Shown in pieces: positions 1 to 6,221 of a stretch of 7,232 nucleotides of DNA (positions are counted from its first letter, which is position 1; every line of letters begins with the position of its first letter). The position numbers were made by a program, and so were the translations under genes. This stretch comes from Comamonas sp. GTDB lineage: Bacteria; Pseudomonadota; Gammaproteobacteria; Burkholderiales; Burkholderiaceae_C. Location of the stretch: positions 1 through 7,232 of the forward strand of contig JAHAYB010000275.1 in NCBI GenBank assembly GCA_018384835.1, written 5' to 3'. Below the pieces are notes generated by a model that was not told where the DNA came from, did not search any database, and was given only the letters and a program-made list of their open reading frames with translations.

Positions 1-431
1 CGCTAGAGCAAGTCAAAGCGCTGGAAAAAGAGATTGCCGCCTTAAAAGGCAAGCTGGCTTCCAGCCAGGGCGATGAGCTGCTATCGCAAGCCGTGGCCGT
101 CAACGGCATTCAGGTTCTGGCCGCCAACCTGCCCGGCGCAGATGCCAAAACCCTGCGTGACACCATGGACAAGCTCAAAGACAAACTGGGGCAAGCCGCC
201 ATCGTGCTGGCCGCTGTGGATGGCGACAAGGTTCAACTGGCCGCCGGCGTGACCAAGGCGGAAACTGCCCGTATCAAAGCCGGTGAGCTGGTCAACTTTG
301 TTGCTAGCCAAGTCGGCGGCAAAGGCGGCGGCAAGCCCGATATGGCGATGGCTGGCGGTACCCAACCCGCCGCCTTGCCCCAAGCGCTGCAAAGCGTGGC
401 TGCCTGGGTGGCAGAGCGCTTGAACGGCTAA
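1..431 (+). CDS. alaS: Alanyl-tRNA synthetase, C-terminal part (5' end outside window)
   Basis: AlaS charges tRNA-Ala with alanine in the cytoplasm. Only the last 142 codons (reading from base 3) are present, ending in TAA at 429-431. The visible part opens with a heptad-like charged helix ([18 protein letters not shown]), the coiled coil that links the editing domain to the C-Ala domain. C-Ala follows, with its typical [18 protein letters not shown] strand region and the glycine-rich signature [16 protein letters not shown] near the end, then the usual closing helix ([14 protein letters not shown]). The catalytic and editing domains lie upstream of the window and cannot be judged. No frameshift is visible. 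A strong terminator follows about 55 bp after the stop. The family call is from recognition of the C-Ala signature and is secure. Confidence 0.95.
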   Translation, partial: LEQVKALEKEIAALKGKLASSQGDELLSQAVAVNGIQVLAANLPGADAKTLRDTMDKLKDKLGQAAIVLAAVDGDKVQLAAGVTKAETARIKAGELVNFVASQVGGKGGGKPDMAMAGGTQPAALPQALQSVAAWVAERLNG

Positions 432-486
432 AACCCTGATAGCTTGACCCGCTTTGCTCTATAAGCGGCGCGGTTTATTACAGAAT

Positions 487-520
487 GGGGGCATGAACAC
501 ACATGCCCCCTCTTTCTTTT
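487..520 (+). terminator. Intrinsic terminator after alaS, overlapping the next gene's start
   Basis: A perfect 9-bp stem is formed by GGGGGCATG (487-495) and CATGCCCCC (502-510) around a 6-base loop, followed directly by the T-rich run TCTTTCTTTT (511-520). It stands 55 bp after the alaS stop codon, as expected for the alaS terminator. Unusually, its left arm contains the best start codon (ATG 493-495) of the downstream MBL-fold gene, and the T tract would be coding sequence of that gene. Confidence 0.85.
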
Positions 521-1542
521 CGCCCTCTGTGCTTTCTGCTTCGGCCTTGGGTCGTCGTCAGTTTTTACAGCGCACTGCCGCCTGGGCAGTTGCTGGTGCG
601 GCCAGCGCAGCAGGTTTGCAACACGGCTTGGCACAGGCTGCCCCCAAGCAAAGCCCCGCCCAATTCACCCCACCACCCATGCAGGCACGTGAGGTAGCAC
701 CCGGCTGCTACTACGTGGAAGGCTTGTCCGCCCTAGGCTCTCCAGAGAACCAGAACTTTATCTCCAACGCGGGTTTTGTCGTCACCTCGGAATCTGTAGT
801 GGTGATTGATGCCCTAGGCTCGCCCGCCCTGGCCAAGCGCCTGCTGGCAGAAATTGCCAAGGTCACGGATAAAAAAGTCAGCCATGTGGTGGTTACCCAC
901 TACCACGCTGACCATGTTTATGGCCTGCAAGTTTTTGCCGATTTGGGCGCACAAATTCTGGCGCACCAAGCCGGGCGTGAATACCTACACGCAGAAACCG
1001 CCCAACTGCGCCTGGAAGCCTCGCGTGAAGAACTCGCGCCCTGGGTCGATGCCCAAACCCGCCTGGTGCAGGCCACGCAATGGCTGGAAGGCAGCCAACG
1101 CCTGCAAGTGGGCGATACCGAGCTGCAACTGGAGCTGCTTGGCCCCGCCCACACGCCGGAAGACCTAGCCGTCTATCTGCCCAAGCAGCGCCTGCTGTAT
1201 GCGGGGGACTTGGTGTTTCGCAGCCGCATCCCCTTTGTCGGTCAGGCCGACAGCCGTAGCTGGATAGAGGGGCTGGAGAAACTGCTGAAGTTTGATACCG
1301 AGGTCATCATCCCCGGCCACGGCCCCGTCTCTACCGAGGCGCGTAAGGACATGCAGCTCACCCGCGACTATCTGCTCTACCTGCGTCAAACCATGGGCAA
1401 GGCCGCCTACGACATGACCCCGTTTGACGAAGCCTACGCCGCAACCGACTGGTCAGAGTTTGAGCACCTGCCCCTATTCGATGCCGCCAACCGCATGAAC
1501 GCCTACAACACCTATCTGCTGATGGAGCATGAGCAGGATTAA
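493..1542 (+). CDS. Tat-exported MBL-fold metallo-hydrolase (SoxH-like)
   Basis: A predicted 349-residue zinc hydrolase of the metallo-beta-lactamase fold. The metal ligands are all visible: HYHADH at residues 136-141, H220 in AHTPED, D239 in AGDL and H276 in PGHGP. The N-terminus carries a twin-arginine signal (GRRQFLQR, residues 20-27), a hydrophobic alanine-rich stretch and a likely cleavage site after AQA, so the folded, metal-loaded enzyme is probably exported to the periplasm. Related proteins are annotated as SoxH-like or 'quinoprotein relay system' hydrolases, with poorly known substrates; I do not assign one. ATG 493 is the only ATG before the Tat motif but sits inside a terminator stem and has only a GGGGG run as a ribosome site. 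TTG 454, GTG 529 and TTG 547 are in-frame alternatives; GTG 529 would still leave a complete Tat signal. The gene stands alone between alaS and the leuA leader. Confidence 0.85.
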   Translation: MNTHAPSFFSPSVLSASALGRRQFLQRTAAWAVAGAASAAGLQHGLAQAAPKQSPAQFTPPPMQAREVAPGCYYVEGLSALGSPENQNFISNAGFVVTSESVVVIDALGSPALAKRLLAEIAKVTDKKVSHVVVTHYHADHVYGLQVFADLGAQILAHQAGREYLHAETAQLRLEASREELAPWVDAQTRLVQATQWLEGSQRLQVGDTELQLELLGPAHTPEDLAVYLPKQRLLYAGDLVFRSRIPFVGQADSRSWIEGLEKLLKFDTEVIIPGHGPVSTEARKDMQLTRDYLLYLRQTMGKAAYDMTPFDEAYAATDWSEFEHLPLFDAANRMNAYNTYLLMEHEQD

Positions 1543-1636
1543 CCTAACCCCAGAGCGGGCAGCGACTAAGCATACGAACAACTGCCAAAAGATGACTGAA
1601 CCTCAGCCCCCTAAGCCAATCCACCCCCCGCAATTG

Positions 1637-1645
1637 TGCTAGAGT
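1637..1645 (+). promoter_or_regulatory. Extended -10 promoter of the leu leader
   Basis: TGC-TAGAGT matches the extended -10 form TGn-TAtAaT. No good -35 is seen 17 bp upstream (around 1617-1622), as is common for extended -10 promoters. Transcription would start near 1651-1653, at or next to the leader-peptide ATG (1653). The same nine bases occur upstream of the FrnE-like gene at 6177-6185. Inferred from sequence only. Confidence 0.5.
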
Positions 1646-1652
1646 GCCACGC

Positions 1653-1721
1653 ATGAGAGTTTTCCCCCTTGCGCATCTGCTACTAAACCTAAACACCATG
1701 TCCAACGGGCAGGAGCGGTAG
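1653..1721 (+). CDS. leuL: Leucine-rich leader peptide of the leuA attenuator
   Basis: A 22-codon reading frame, ATG 1653 to TAG 1719-1721, beginning MRVFPLAHLLLNLN. Five of its first 13 residues are leucine, including three in a row (CTG CTA CTA, 1677-1685) and a further CTA two codons on. CTA is not used in frame anywhere in leuA, so these codons should be sensitive to shortage of charged tRNA-Leu. The frame lies just before a hairpin set and a terminator directly upstream of leuA, the arrangement of a classic leucine attenuation leader. A Shine-Dalgarno sequence is weak (AGAG at 1641-1644), and the promoter position suggests a very short or absent 5' leader. The peptide itself is expected to have no function beyond sensing. 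Confidence 0.8.
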   Translation: MRVFPLAHLLLNLNTMSNGQER

Positions 1722-1789
1722 CGCACGCGCAACAACTCTGAAGACTTCTCACACAGCCCGTAGCCCCACCGCACGGGCTTTTTTGTTTT
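1656..1789 (+). promoter_or_regulatory. Leucine attenuator (pause hairpin, antiterminator, terminator)
   Basis: Hand pairing gives two competing folds. The pause-type hairpin pairs 1656-1661 with 1734-1739 (AGAGTT/AACTCT), 1669-1674 with 1727-1732 (TTGCGC/GCGCAA) and 1679-1683 with 1718-1722 (GCTAC/GTAGC), so the leucine codons lie in its 5' arm. The antiterminator pairs ACGGGC (1705-1710), within the loop of that hairpin, with GCCCGT (1756-1761), which is the left arm of the terminator. A ribosome stalled on the Leu codons would open the first hairpin, free 1705-1710 and prevent the terminator from forming, so leuA is transcribed when leucine is scarce. The mechanism is known for leu, trp and his operons; its use here is inferred from position, codons and pairing. 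Confidence 0.75.
1755..1789 (+). terminator. Attenuator terminator upstream of leuA
   Basis: AGCCCGT (1755-1761) pairs with ACGGGCT (1773-1779) across an 11-base loop, followed by a T run (1779-1784) and a second TTTT (1786-1789). It ends 42 bp before the leuA start codon. Its left arm is also complementary to 1705-1710, which makes it a conditional rather than a plain terminator. Confidence 0.85.
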
Positions 1790-1816
1790 CTACCTTTCTT
1801 TTTTCTCTACCTAGCC

Positions 1817-1822
1817 AAAGGA
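1817..1822 (+). promoter_or_regulatory. Ribosome binding site deciding the leuA start
   Basis: AAAGGA touches ATG 1823 with no spacing, which is too close for that codon, but is 9 bases from ATG 1832. This favours 1832, and LeuA proteins of this group usually begin close to the [18 protein letters not shown] motif. Confidence 0.7.
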
Positions 1823-1831
1823 ATGCCTACC

Positions 1832-3385
1832 ATGAGCAGCGACCGTTTGATTATTTTTGACACCACCTTGCGCGACGGCGAGCAATCGCCCGGTGCATCT
1901 ATGACACGCGACGAGAAGGTACGCATTGCCCGCCAACTCGAACGCCTGCGCGTGGACGTGATTGAAGCCGGCTTTGCCGCCGCCTCCAATGGCGACTTTG
2001 AGTCTGTGCAAGCCATTGCCCGCGCCGTCAAAGACTCCACCATCTGCTCTCTGTCCCGTGCCAATGACCGCGATATTTCGCGCTCGGCAGAGGCGCTCAA
2101 GGATGCCAACCGCGCCCGTATTCACACCTTTATTGCCACCAGCCCGTTGCACATGGAGAAAAAGCTGCGCATGTCTCCCGAGGAGGTGTTGGAGCAAGCC
2201 AAGCGCAGCGTGCGCTTTGCCCGCAATCTGCTCGATGACATTGAGTTCAGTGCCGAAGACGGCTACCGCAGCGATTTGGATTTTCTGGCTCGTGTCTGTG
2301 AAGTGGTCATCAACGAAGGCGCAACCACCATCAATATCCCCGACACCGTGGGCTATGCCATCCCTGAACTGTACGGCAACTTCATCAAAAGCCTGCGCGA
2401 AAAAGTGCCCAATAGCGATAAAGCCATCTGGAGCGTTCACTGCCACAACGACCTGGGCATGGCTGTGGCCAACAGCTTGGCGGGTGTGAAAATTGGTGGA
2501 GCGCGTCAGGTGGAATGCACCATCAACGGTTTGGGCGAACGTGCCGGTAACTGCGCTTTAGAAGAAGTAGTGATGGCCGTTAAAACTCGCCGCGACTACT
2601 TCGGCCTGGATGTAAATATCGCCACCGAGCAAATCGTGCCCGCCAGCCGCATGGTCAGCCAGACCACCGGCTTTGTGGTGCAGCCCAACAAGGCTGTAGT
2701 TGGCGCGAATGCCTTTGCCCACGCCAGCGGCATCCACCAGGATGGCGTGCTCAAAGCGCGTGATACCTACGAAATCATGCGCGCCGAAGATGTGGGCTGG
2801 AGCGCCAACAAAATCGTGCTGGGCAAGCTCTCGGGGCGCAACGCCTTCAAGCAGCGCCTGCAAGAGTTAGGCGTAGAGATGGAAAGCGAAGCCGCCATCA
2901 ACGCCGCCTTTGCCAGCTTTAAGGAACTGGCTGACCGCAAGAGCGAGATTTTTGATGAAGACATCCTCGCCTTGGTGCAGATGGAAAGCAGCAACACCCC
3001 CGAGGATGTATTCCGCTTTGTCTCGCTGGAGCAGCACAGTGAAACCGGCGAACAGCCCCAGGCCACCGTGGTCTTTAGCCGCGAAGGGCAAGAAGTCAAG
3101 GCCAGCTCTAGCGGTAACGGCCCTGTGGATGCCTGCTTCAAAGCCATTGAAAGCCAGGTGCAAAGCGGCGCAGAGATGATGCTGTTCTCCATCAACGCCA
3201 TCAGCGGCTCTACCGAAAGCCAAGGGGAAGTGACCGTACGCTTGCAACGCGCTGGCCGCGTCGTCAACGGCGTGGGTGCAGACCCGGATGTGATTGTGGC
3301 CTCAGCACTGGCCTATCTGAATGCCCTGAACAAACTCCATAGCACTGCTGACAGCGTACCTGCCCAAGGTGCTAACGCCATATAA
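1832..3385 (+). CDS. leuA: 2-isopropylmalate synthase
   Basis: LeuA condenses acetyl-CoA with 2-ketoisovalerate to give 2-isopropylmalate, the first committed step of leucine synthesis, in the cytoplasm. The 517-residue length is that of the usual long bacterial form. The catalytic TIM barrel opens with DTTLRDGEQ (residues 10-18), and the metal and active-site signatures HCHND (203-207) and NGLGERAGN (232-240) are intact. ASGIHQDG and a linker region follow. The C-terminal regulatory domain, from about residue 400, contains [14 protein letters not shown] and [23 protein letters not shown]; this is the part that binds leucine for feedback inhibition. Control therefore looks twofold: attenuation of the transcript and allosteric inhibition of the enzyme. 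No other ilv or leu gene is in the window, and a terminator follows, so leuA appears to be transcribed alone. Confidence 0.97.
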   Translation: MSSDRLIIFDTTLRDGEQSPGASMTRDEKVRIARQLERLRVDVIEAGFAAASNGDFESVQAIARAVKDSTICSLSRANDRDISRSAEALKDANRARIHTFIATSPLHMEKKLRMSPEEVLEQAKRSVRFARNLLDDIEFSAEDGYRSDLDFLARVCEVVINEGATTINIPDTVGYAIPELYGNFIKSLREKVPNSDKAIWSVHCHNDLGMAVANSLAGVKIGGARQVECTINGLGERAGNCALEEVVMAVKTRRDYFGLDVNIATEQIVPASRMVSQTTGFVVQPNKAVVGANAFAHASGIHQDGVLKARDTYEIMRAEDVGWSANKIVLGKLSGRNAFKQRLQELGVEMESEAAINAAFASFKELADRKSEIFDEDILALVQMESSNTPEDVFRFVSLEQHSETGEQPQATVVFSREGQEVKASSSGNGPVDACFKAIESQVQSGAEMMLFSINAISGSTESQGEVTVRLQRAGRVVNGVGADPDVIVASALAYLNALNKLHSTADSVPAQGANAI

Positions 3386-3397
3386 TTTTGGCTTTTT

Positions 3398-3430
3398 GCG
3401 AGGGCGAGCACAGCGCTTGCCCCGCTTTTT
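3398..3430 (+). terminator. Intrinsic terminator after leuA
   Basis: GCG-A-GGGCGAGC (3398-3409) pairs with GCTTGCCC-CGC (3415-3425), with one bulged A, one G-T pair and a 5-base loop ACAGC, followed by TTTTT (3426-3430). It starts 13 bp after the leuA stop and leaves only about 30 bp before the next gene's start. The pbpG promoter must therefore overlap this hairpin, or the gene depends on readthrough. Confidence 0.8.
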
Positions 3431-3448
3431 ACTCTTGTCATGATTTTT

Positions 3449-3454
3449 GGGGAG
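3449..3454 (+). promoter_or_regulatory. Ribosome binding site deciding the pbpG GTG start
   Basis: GGGGAG lies 6 bases before GTG 3461, an ideal spacing. It lies downstream of the alternative in-frame ATG at 3440, which has no purine-rich site ahead of it. Confidence 0.7.
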
Positions 3455-3460
3455 TCGCCT

Positions 3461-4633
3461 GTGAGCTTAGGCGCAAAGATCAAACACCAGCCTCTAGGGC
3501 TGGAAGTGGCCGCCACCACCATCACCGCCACCATCAACACCGGCCAAACAAGGCCGCTATGGAGGCAACTAGCACACGCTGTAGGCGCTGCTTTATTAGG
3601 CTTGGGTTTAGCCTTCACCCTACCCCAGGCACAAGCGCAAACCAGCAGCAAAAAACGGCCAGCCGCCACAGCCAAGGCAGCAAAAACCACCAAAGCTGCC
3701 AAAAAGCCCGTGGCACGCAAAACCGCCGCAAAAACCACTGCCAAAAAAACCAGAGCCGCCCAGCCAGCCAGAGTAGCAAGCAGACCTGTCGTTCCGGCGC
3801 GTCTCTCTTTTGGGCAGATGGCCGGGCTGCACCATGTCAGCGACCCGCTGGATTTGAAGTCCAGCGTTGCCTACGTGATGGACCAAGACACCAAAGAGGT
3901 CTTGCTGCGCAAAAACGAGCTAGCAGTGCTGCCCATCGCCTCTATCACCAAGCTGATGACGGGCCTACTCATTACCGAGGCAGGGCTGCCAATGGATGAA
4001 TACATCACCATCACCCAGGCAGATGTGGACACGCTCAAGGGCAGCGCCTCGCGCCTACCAGTGGGAACCACCTTAACGCGCCAAGAGCTGCTGCATCTGG
4101 CCTTGATGTCTAGCGAAAACCGTGCAGCCCATGCCTTGGGGCGTACCTATCCGGGCGGTCTGGGGGTGTTTGTGCAGCAAATGAATGCCAAGGCCGGTCT
4201 GCTAGGTATGGCCGATACCCGCTTTGTTGAGCCTACGGGTCTTTCTAGCAGCAACCAGTCAAGCGCTAAAGATTTGGCCACCTTGGTCAATGTGGCCCAT
4301 GCCAATCCGGCGTTGCGCTATTTTTCGACCTCTCAGGGCGCACAGGTGGAGTTAGCCAGCCGCAGCCTGCAATACAACAACACCAATCGCTTGGTGCGTA
4401 ACGAGAACTGGCATATTGGCCTGCAAAAAACCGGCTATATCTCAGAGGCGGGACGCTGCCTTGTCATGCAAGCCGAGGTGGCCGGGCGCAAGCTCATCAT
4501 GGTGTTTTTAGACTCGGTGGGCACGGCCAGCCGCTTGGGCGATGCCGAGCGGGTGCGTAAGTGGGTAGAGGGGGCTGACGCTCACCACAGCATTAGCAGT
4601 ACAGGCGGTGTGCATGAAACACCTACCAGCTAA
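3461..4633 (+). CDS. pbpG: D-alanyl-D-alanine endopeptidase, PBP7-type (peptidase S11)
   Basis: A periplasmic serine peptidase of the S11 family that cleaves D-Ala-meso-diaminopimelate cross-links of peptidoglycan. All three penicillin-binding motifs are present: SITK (161-164, nucleophile S161), SEN (218-220) and KTG (323-325). The PGG of RTYPGG (shortly after SEN) and FVEPTGLSSSN are as in PbpG/PBP7. From GTG 3461 the protein has 390 residues: a long N-region, a hydrophobic signal core (about 41-54, AVGAALLGLGLAFT) and a likely cleavage after AQA (57-59). A Lys/Ala/Thr spacer then runs from about 64 to 98, with 14 basic and no acidic residues, ahead of the catalytic domain from about residue 115. 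This spacer makes it longer than the E. coli enzyme. A C-terminal PBP5-type domain is not evident. The gene is convergent with the metal transporter, with 14 bp between stop codons. Confidence 0.9.
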   Translation: MSLGAKIKHQPLGLEVAATTITATINTGQTRPLWRQLAHAVGAALLGLGLAFTLPQAQAQTSSKKRPAATAKAAKTTKAAKKPVARKTAAKTTAKKTRAAQPARVASRPVVPARLSFGQMAGLHHVSDPLDLKSSVAYVMDQDTKEVLLRKNELAVLPIASITKLMTGLLITEAGLPMDEYITITQADVDTLKGSASRLPVGTTLTRQELLHLALMSSENRAAHALGRTYPGGLGVFVQQMNAKAGLLGMADTRFVEPTGLSSSNQSSAKDLATLVNVAHANPALRYFSTSQGAQVELASRSLQYNNTNRLVRNENWHIGLQKTGYISEAGRCLVMQAEVAGRKLIMVFLDSVGTASRLGDAERVRKWVEGADAHHSISSTGGVHETPTS

Positions 4634-4647
4634 TAGGCTGTAGAGGT

Positions 4648-5619
4648 TTAAGGCTCAATAGGGCTGTTGCGGCTGGTGCTGGTAGCTGGGGTGCCAGCCT
4701 GCCCTTTCAAAGACTTTTCAAATGCCGTCTCTACCCCCTGGGGCAGTATCTCCAGGGTGGCTTGCAAGCCGGGCACAGCGGCCATTAAATCTTCCTCCAC
4801 CTGGCGGCGCAAAGTGGCGGCCTTGCCCAAGCTCCACTGTGCGGGCAGGTGCATGTGCAATTGGGCAAAGCTGCGCTGCCCAGCGCTGCGTGTGGCCAAG
4901 GCATCAAAATAAATACCGGGATGGGCTTGGCTATGGCGCTGGAGCACTGCCTCTAGGGCGGCCAACTGCGTAGGCTCTAGCGCCTCATCCATCAGCCCCT
5001 GCGATGCTTGCCACACCAGCGCCCCGCCCTCTTTGAGGATATGCAAAGCCACTAAAAGCGCCACCGCCCCATCCAGCCACAGCCAGCCCGTAAGCCACAC
5101 CCCCACCAAGGCCAGCAGCACACCGGCAGAGGTCCAGACATCCGTGAGCAAATGCCGCGCATCGGCCTCTAGCGCTACCGACTGGTGTACCCGCGCTGCA
5201 CGCAGCATGACCAGCGCCAGCGCCCCGTTAAAGAGTGCGCTTAACAACGACAGCCCCATGCCCCAGCCCAGCGCCTGCAAAGGCTGGGGATGGCGCAGGC
5301 GCAACACCGCCGCAACCACGATGGCCAGGGCAGCGCCGATAATCAAAATACCCTCAAAGCCAGAAGAAAAATACTCCGCCTTGCTATGGCCAAAGGGATG
5401 GCCTGTATCTGCCGGGCGCTGGGCGATGGTGAGCATCCACAAGGCAAACACCGCACCGGCTAGGTTGACGAACGATTCCAGCCCATCCGAGAGCAGCCCC
5501 ACCGAGCCACTGAACCACCAAGCGCCCATTTTGAGGACGATGGTCAGCAACGCCACGCCAATAGACAGGCGCAGTAGCACCATGGGCGATAGCTGTTGCC
5601 ATAGCCGTTTAGCTGACAC
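4648..5619 (-). CDS. Cation diffusion facilitator family metal transporter
   Basis: An inner-membrane proton-coupled exporter of divalent metal ions (Zn, Fe, Mn, Co or Ni; the ion cannot be read from the sequence). With the GTG start at 5619 it has 323 residues. Six membrane segments are seen, roughly at 14-37, 40-64, 88-106, 118-140, 162-180 and 182-195. Transport-site residues are D45, E48 and N52 in TM2 (LLSDGLESFVN) and H156/D160 in TM5 (HLLTD). The conserved loop HPFGHSKAEYFSSGFEG (74-90) and a C-terminal cytoplasmic domain with LHMHLP (254-259) follow. GTG 5619 overlaps moaE by 11 bp and has GAGGG about 8 bases upstream; an in-frame ATG at 5679 would overlap moaE by 71 bp, and ATG 5583 would not overlap it. 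The gene is the second of a two-gene unit with moaE. The family is sure; start and substrate are not. Confidence 0.9.
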   Translation of the reverse strand: MSAKRLWQQLSPMVLLRLSIGVALLTIVLKMGAWWFSGSVGLLSDGLESFVNLAGAVFALWMLTIAQRPADTGHPFGHSKAEYFSSGFEGILIIGAALAIVVAAVLRLRHPQPLQALGWGMGLSLLSALFNGALALVMLRAARVHQSVALEADARHLLTDVWTSAGVLLALVGVWLTGWLWLDGAVALLVALHILKEGGALVWQASQGLMDEALEPTQLAALEAVLQRHSQAHPGIYFDALATRSAGQRSFAQLHMHLPAQWSLGKAATLRRQVEEDLMAAVPGLQATLEILPQGVETAFEKSLKGQAGTPATSTSRNSPIEP

Positions 5620-6085
5620 GGTGGCTGCCCTCTGATTGCCAACGCTGCAAGGCGGCTTGGTCACTTTCACGGGCATCAACCCAACGTGCGCCTTGGGCGG
5701 TTTGCTCTTTTTTCCAAAATGGCGCTAGGCTTTTGAGGTAATCCATGATGAACTCGCAAGCGGCAAAACTCTCGCCCCGGTGGGCGCTGGTAACAGCCAC
5801 CAGCACAATCTGCTCGGTAGGAGCCAGCAGGCCGATGCGGTGAATCACCCGCGCCCCCTCCAGCCCAAAGCGTTGTTGTGCTTGCTGCACAATTTCAGCA
5901 ATGCTTTTTTCTGTCATGCCGGGGTAATGCTCCAGCTCTAGGCTAGAGACGTTATCGCCCGCATTGCGGTCACGCACCAAGCCCACAAAGCAGCAGGCCG
6001 CGCCCACCTGCGCTTGACCAGCACGCAAGGCGGCTAGCTCGGTGGAAACATCAAAATCTTCGGTTTGAATGGATATGCTGAACAT
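5609..6085 (-). CDS. moaE: Molybdopterin synthase catalytic subunit
   Basis: MoaE, with the sulfur carrier MoaD, inserts two sulfurs into precursor Z (cPMP) to make molybdopterin, in the cytoplasm. The 158 residues match the family length. Signatures are FVGLVRDRN (33-41), LELEHYPGMTEK (49-60), IHRIGLL (81-87), VAVTSAHR (96-103) and EFIMDYLKSLAPFWKKE (111-127), with the two lysines expected in the active site at 118 and 125. The ATG at 6085 has no clear ribosome site, but no better start is seen. No moaD lies next to it: the 136 bp upstream is a divergent promoter region and the gene beyond points the other way. The carrier must be encoded elsewhere. The stop codon overlaps the start of the metal transporter gene, so the two are probably co-transcribed and translationally coupled. 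Confidence 0.95.
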   Translation of the reverse strand: MFSISIQTEDFDVSTELAALRAGQAQVGAACCFVGLVRDRNAGDNVSSLELEHYPGMTEKSIAEIVQQAQQRFGLEGARVIHRIGLLAPTEQIVLVAVTSAHRGESFAACEFIMDYLKSLAPFWKKEQTAQGARWVDARESDQAALQRWQSEGSHRVS

Positions 6086-6128
6086 GGCGGCGATTGTCGC
6101 AGCCGGGGTAAGCCCCTAACAATCAATG

Positions 6129-6157
6129 CTTATGCTAGCGATGATAAAAACCCGCAA
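6129..6157 (-). promoter_or_regulatory. Possible promoter for moaE and the metal transporter
   Basis: On the minus strand TTGCGG (6152-6157) and CATAAG (6129-6134) are 17 bp apart, a weak sigma-70 match. It lies about 45 bp before the moaE ATG. The match is modest and other arrangements in this AT-richer stretch are possible. Confidence 0.3.
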
Positions 6158-6176
6158 GTCAGCACTAGCCGGTACT

Positions 6177-6185
6177 TGCTAGAGT
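6177..6185 (+). promoter_or_regulatory. Extended -10 promoter of the FrnE-like gene
   Basis: TGCTAGAGT, identical to the nine bases proposed as the leu leader promoter. Transcription would start near 6191-6193, leaving a 5' leader of about 30 bases that includes AAAGAAG (6209-6215), 6 bases before ATG 6222. No clear -35 is seen. With the divergent moaE gene this makes 6086-6221 a two-way control region. Confidence 0.4.
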
Positions 6186-6221
6186 TGACGCTTTTCGCTC
6201 CGATGATGAAAGAAGCCGCTT

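Noticed and set aside
1543..1636. Searched for a terminator of the MBL-fold gene or a further promoter
   Set aside because: No convincing stem with a T run and no good -35/-10 pair was seen in this stretch.
1823..1831. ATG 1823 as the leuA start
   Set aside because: The ribosome site AAAGGA would touch the start codon; ATG 1832 has proper spacing and fits the family's N-terminus.
1811..2446. 211-codon open frame on the minus strand inside leuA
   Set aside because: It is the antisense shadow of a high-GC coding region; the plus-strand LeuA is certain and the antisense protein shows no recognisable fold.
3388..3999. 203-codon plus-strand frame rich in Arg, Gln and Ser overlapping the endopeptidase gene
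   Set aside because: It is a frame shadow of the Lys/Ala-rich spacer of pbpG; low-complexity composition and no good start.
4622..4647. Hairpin over the pbpG stop codon (CTAC-C-AGC with GCT-GTAG) as a convergent terminator
   Set aside because: The stem is short, has a bulge, and is followed by only TTTA; too weak to call in either direction.
5033..5635. 200-codon plus-strand frame opposite the metal transporter
   Set aside because: It is antisense to a clear membrane protein, and its Ser/Thr/Pro-rich translation is typical of such shadows.
5620..5679. ATG 5679 as the start of the metal transporter
   Set aside because: It would add 20 residues with no membrane or motif content and overlap moaE by 71 bp; GTG 5619 with a short overlap is more plausible, though not proven.
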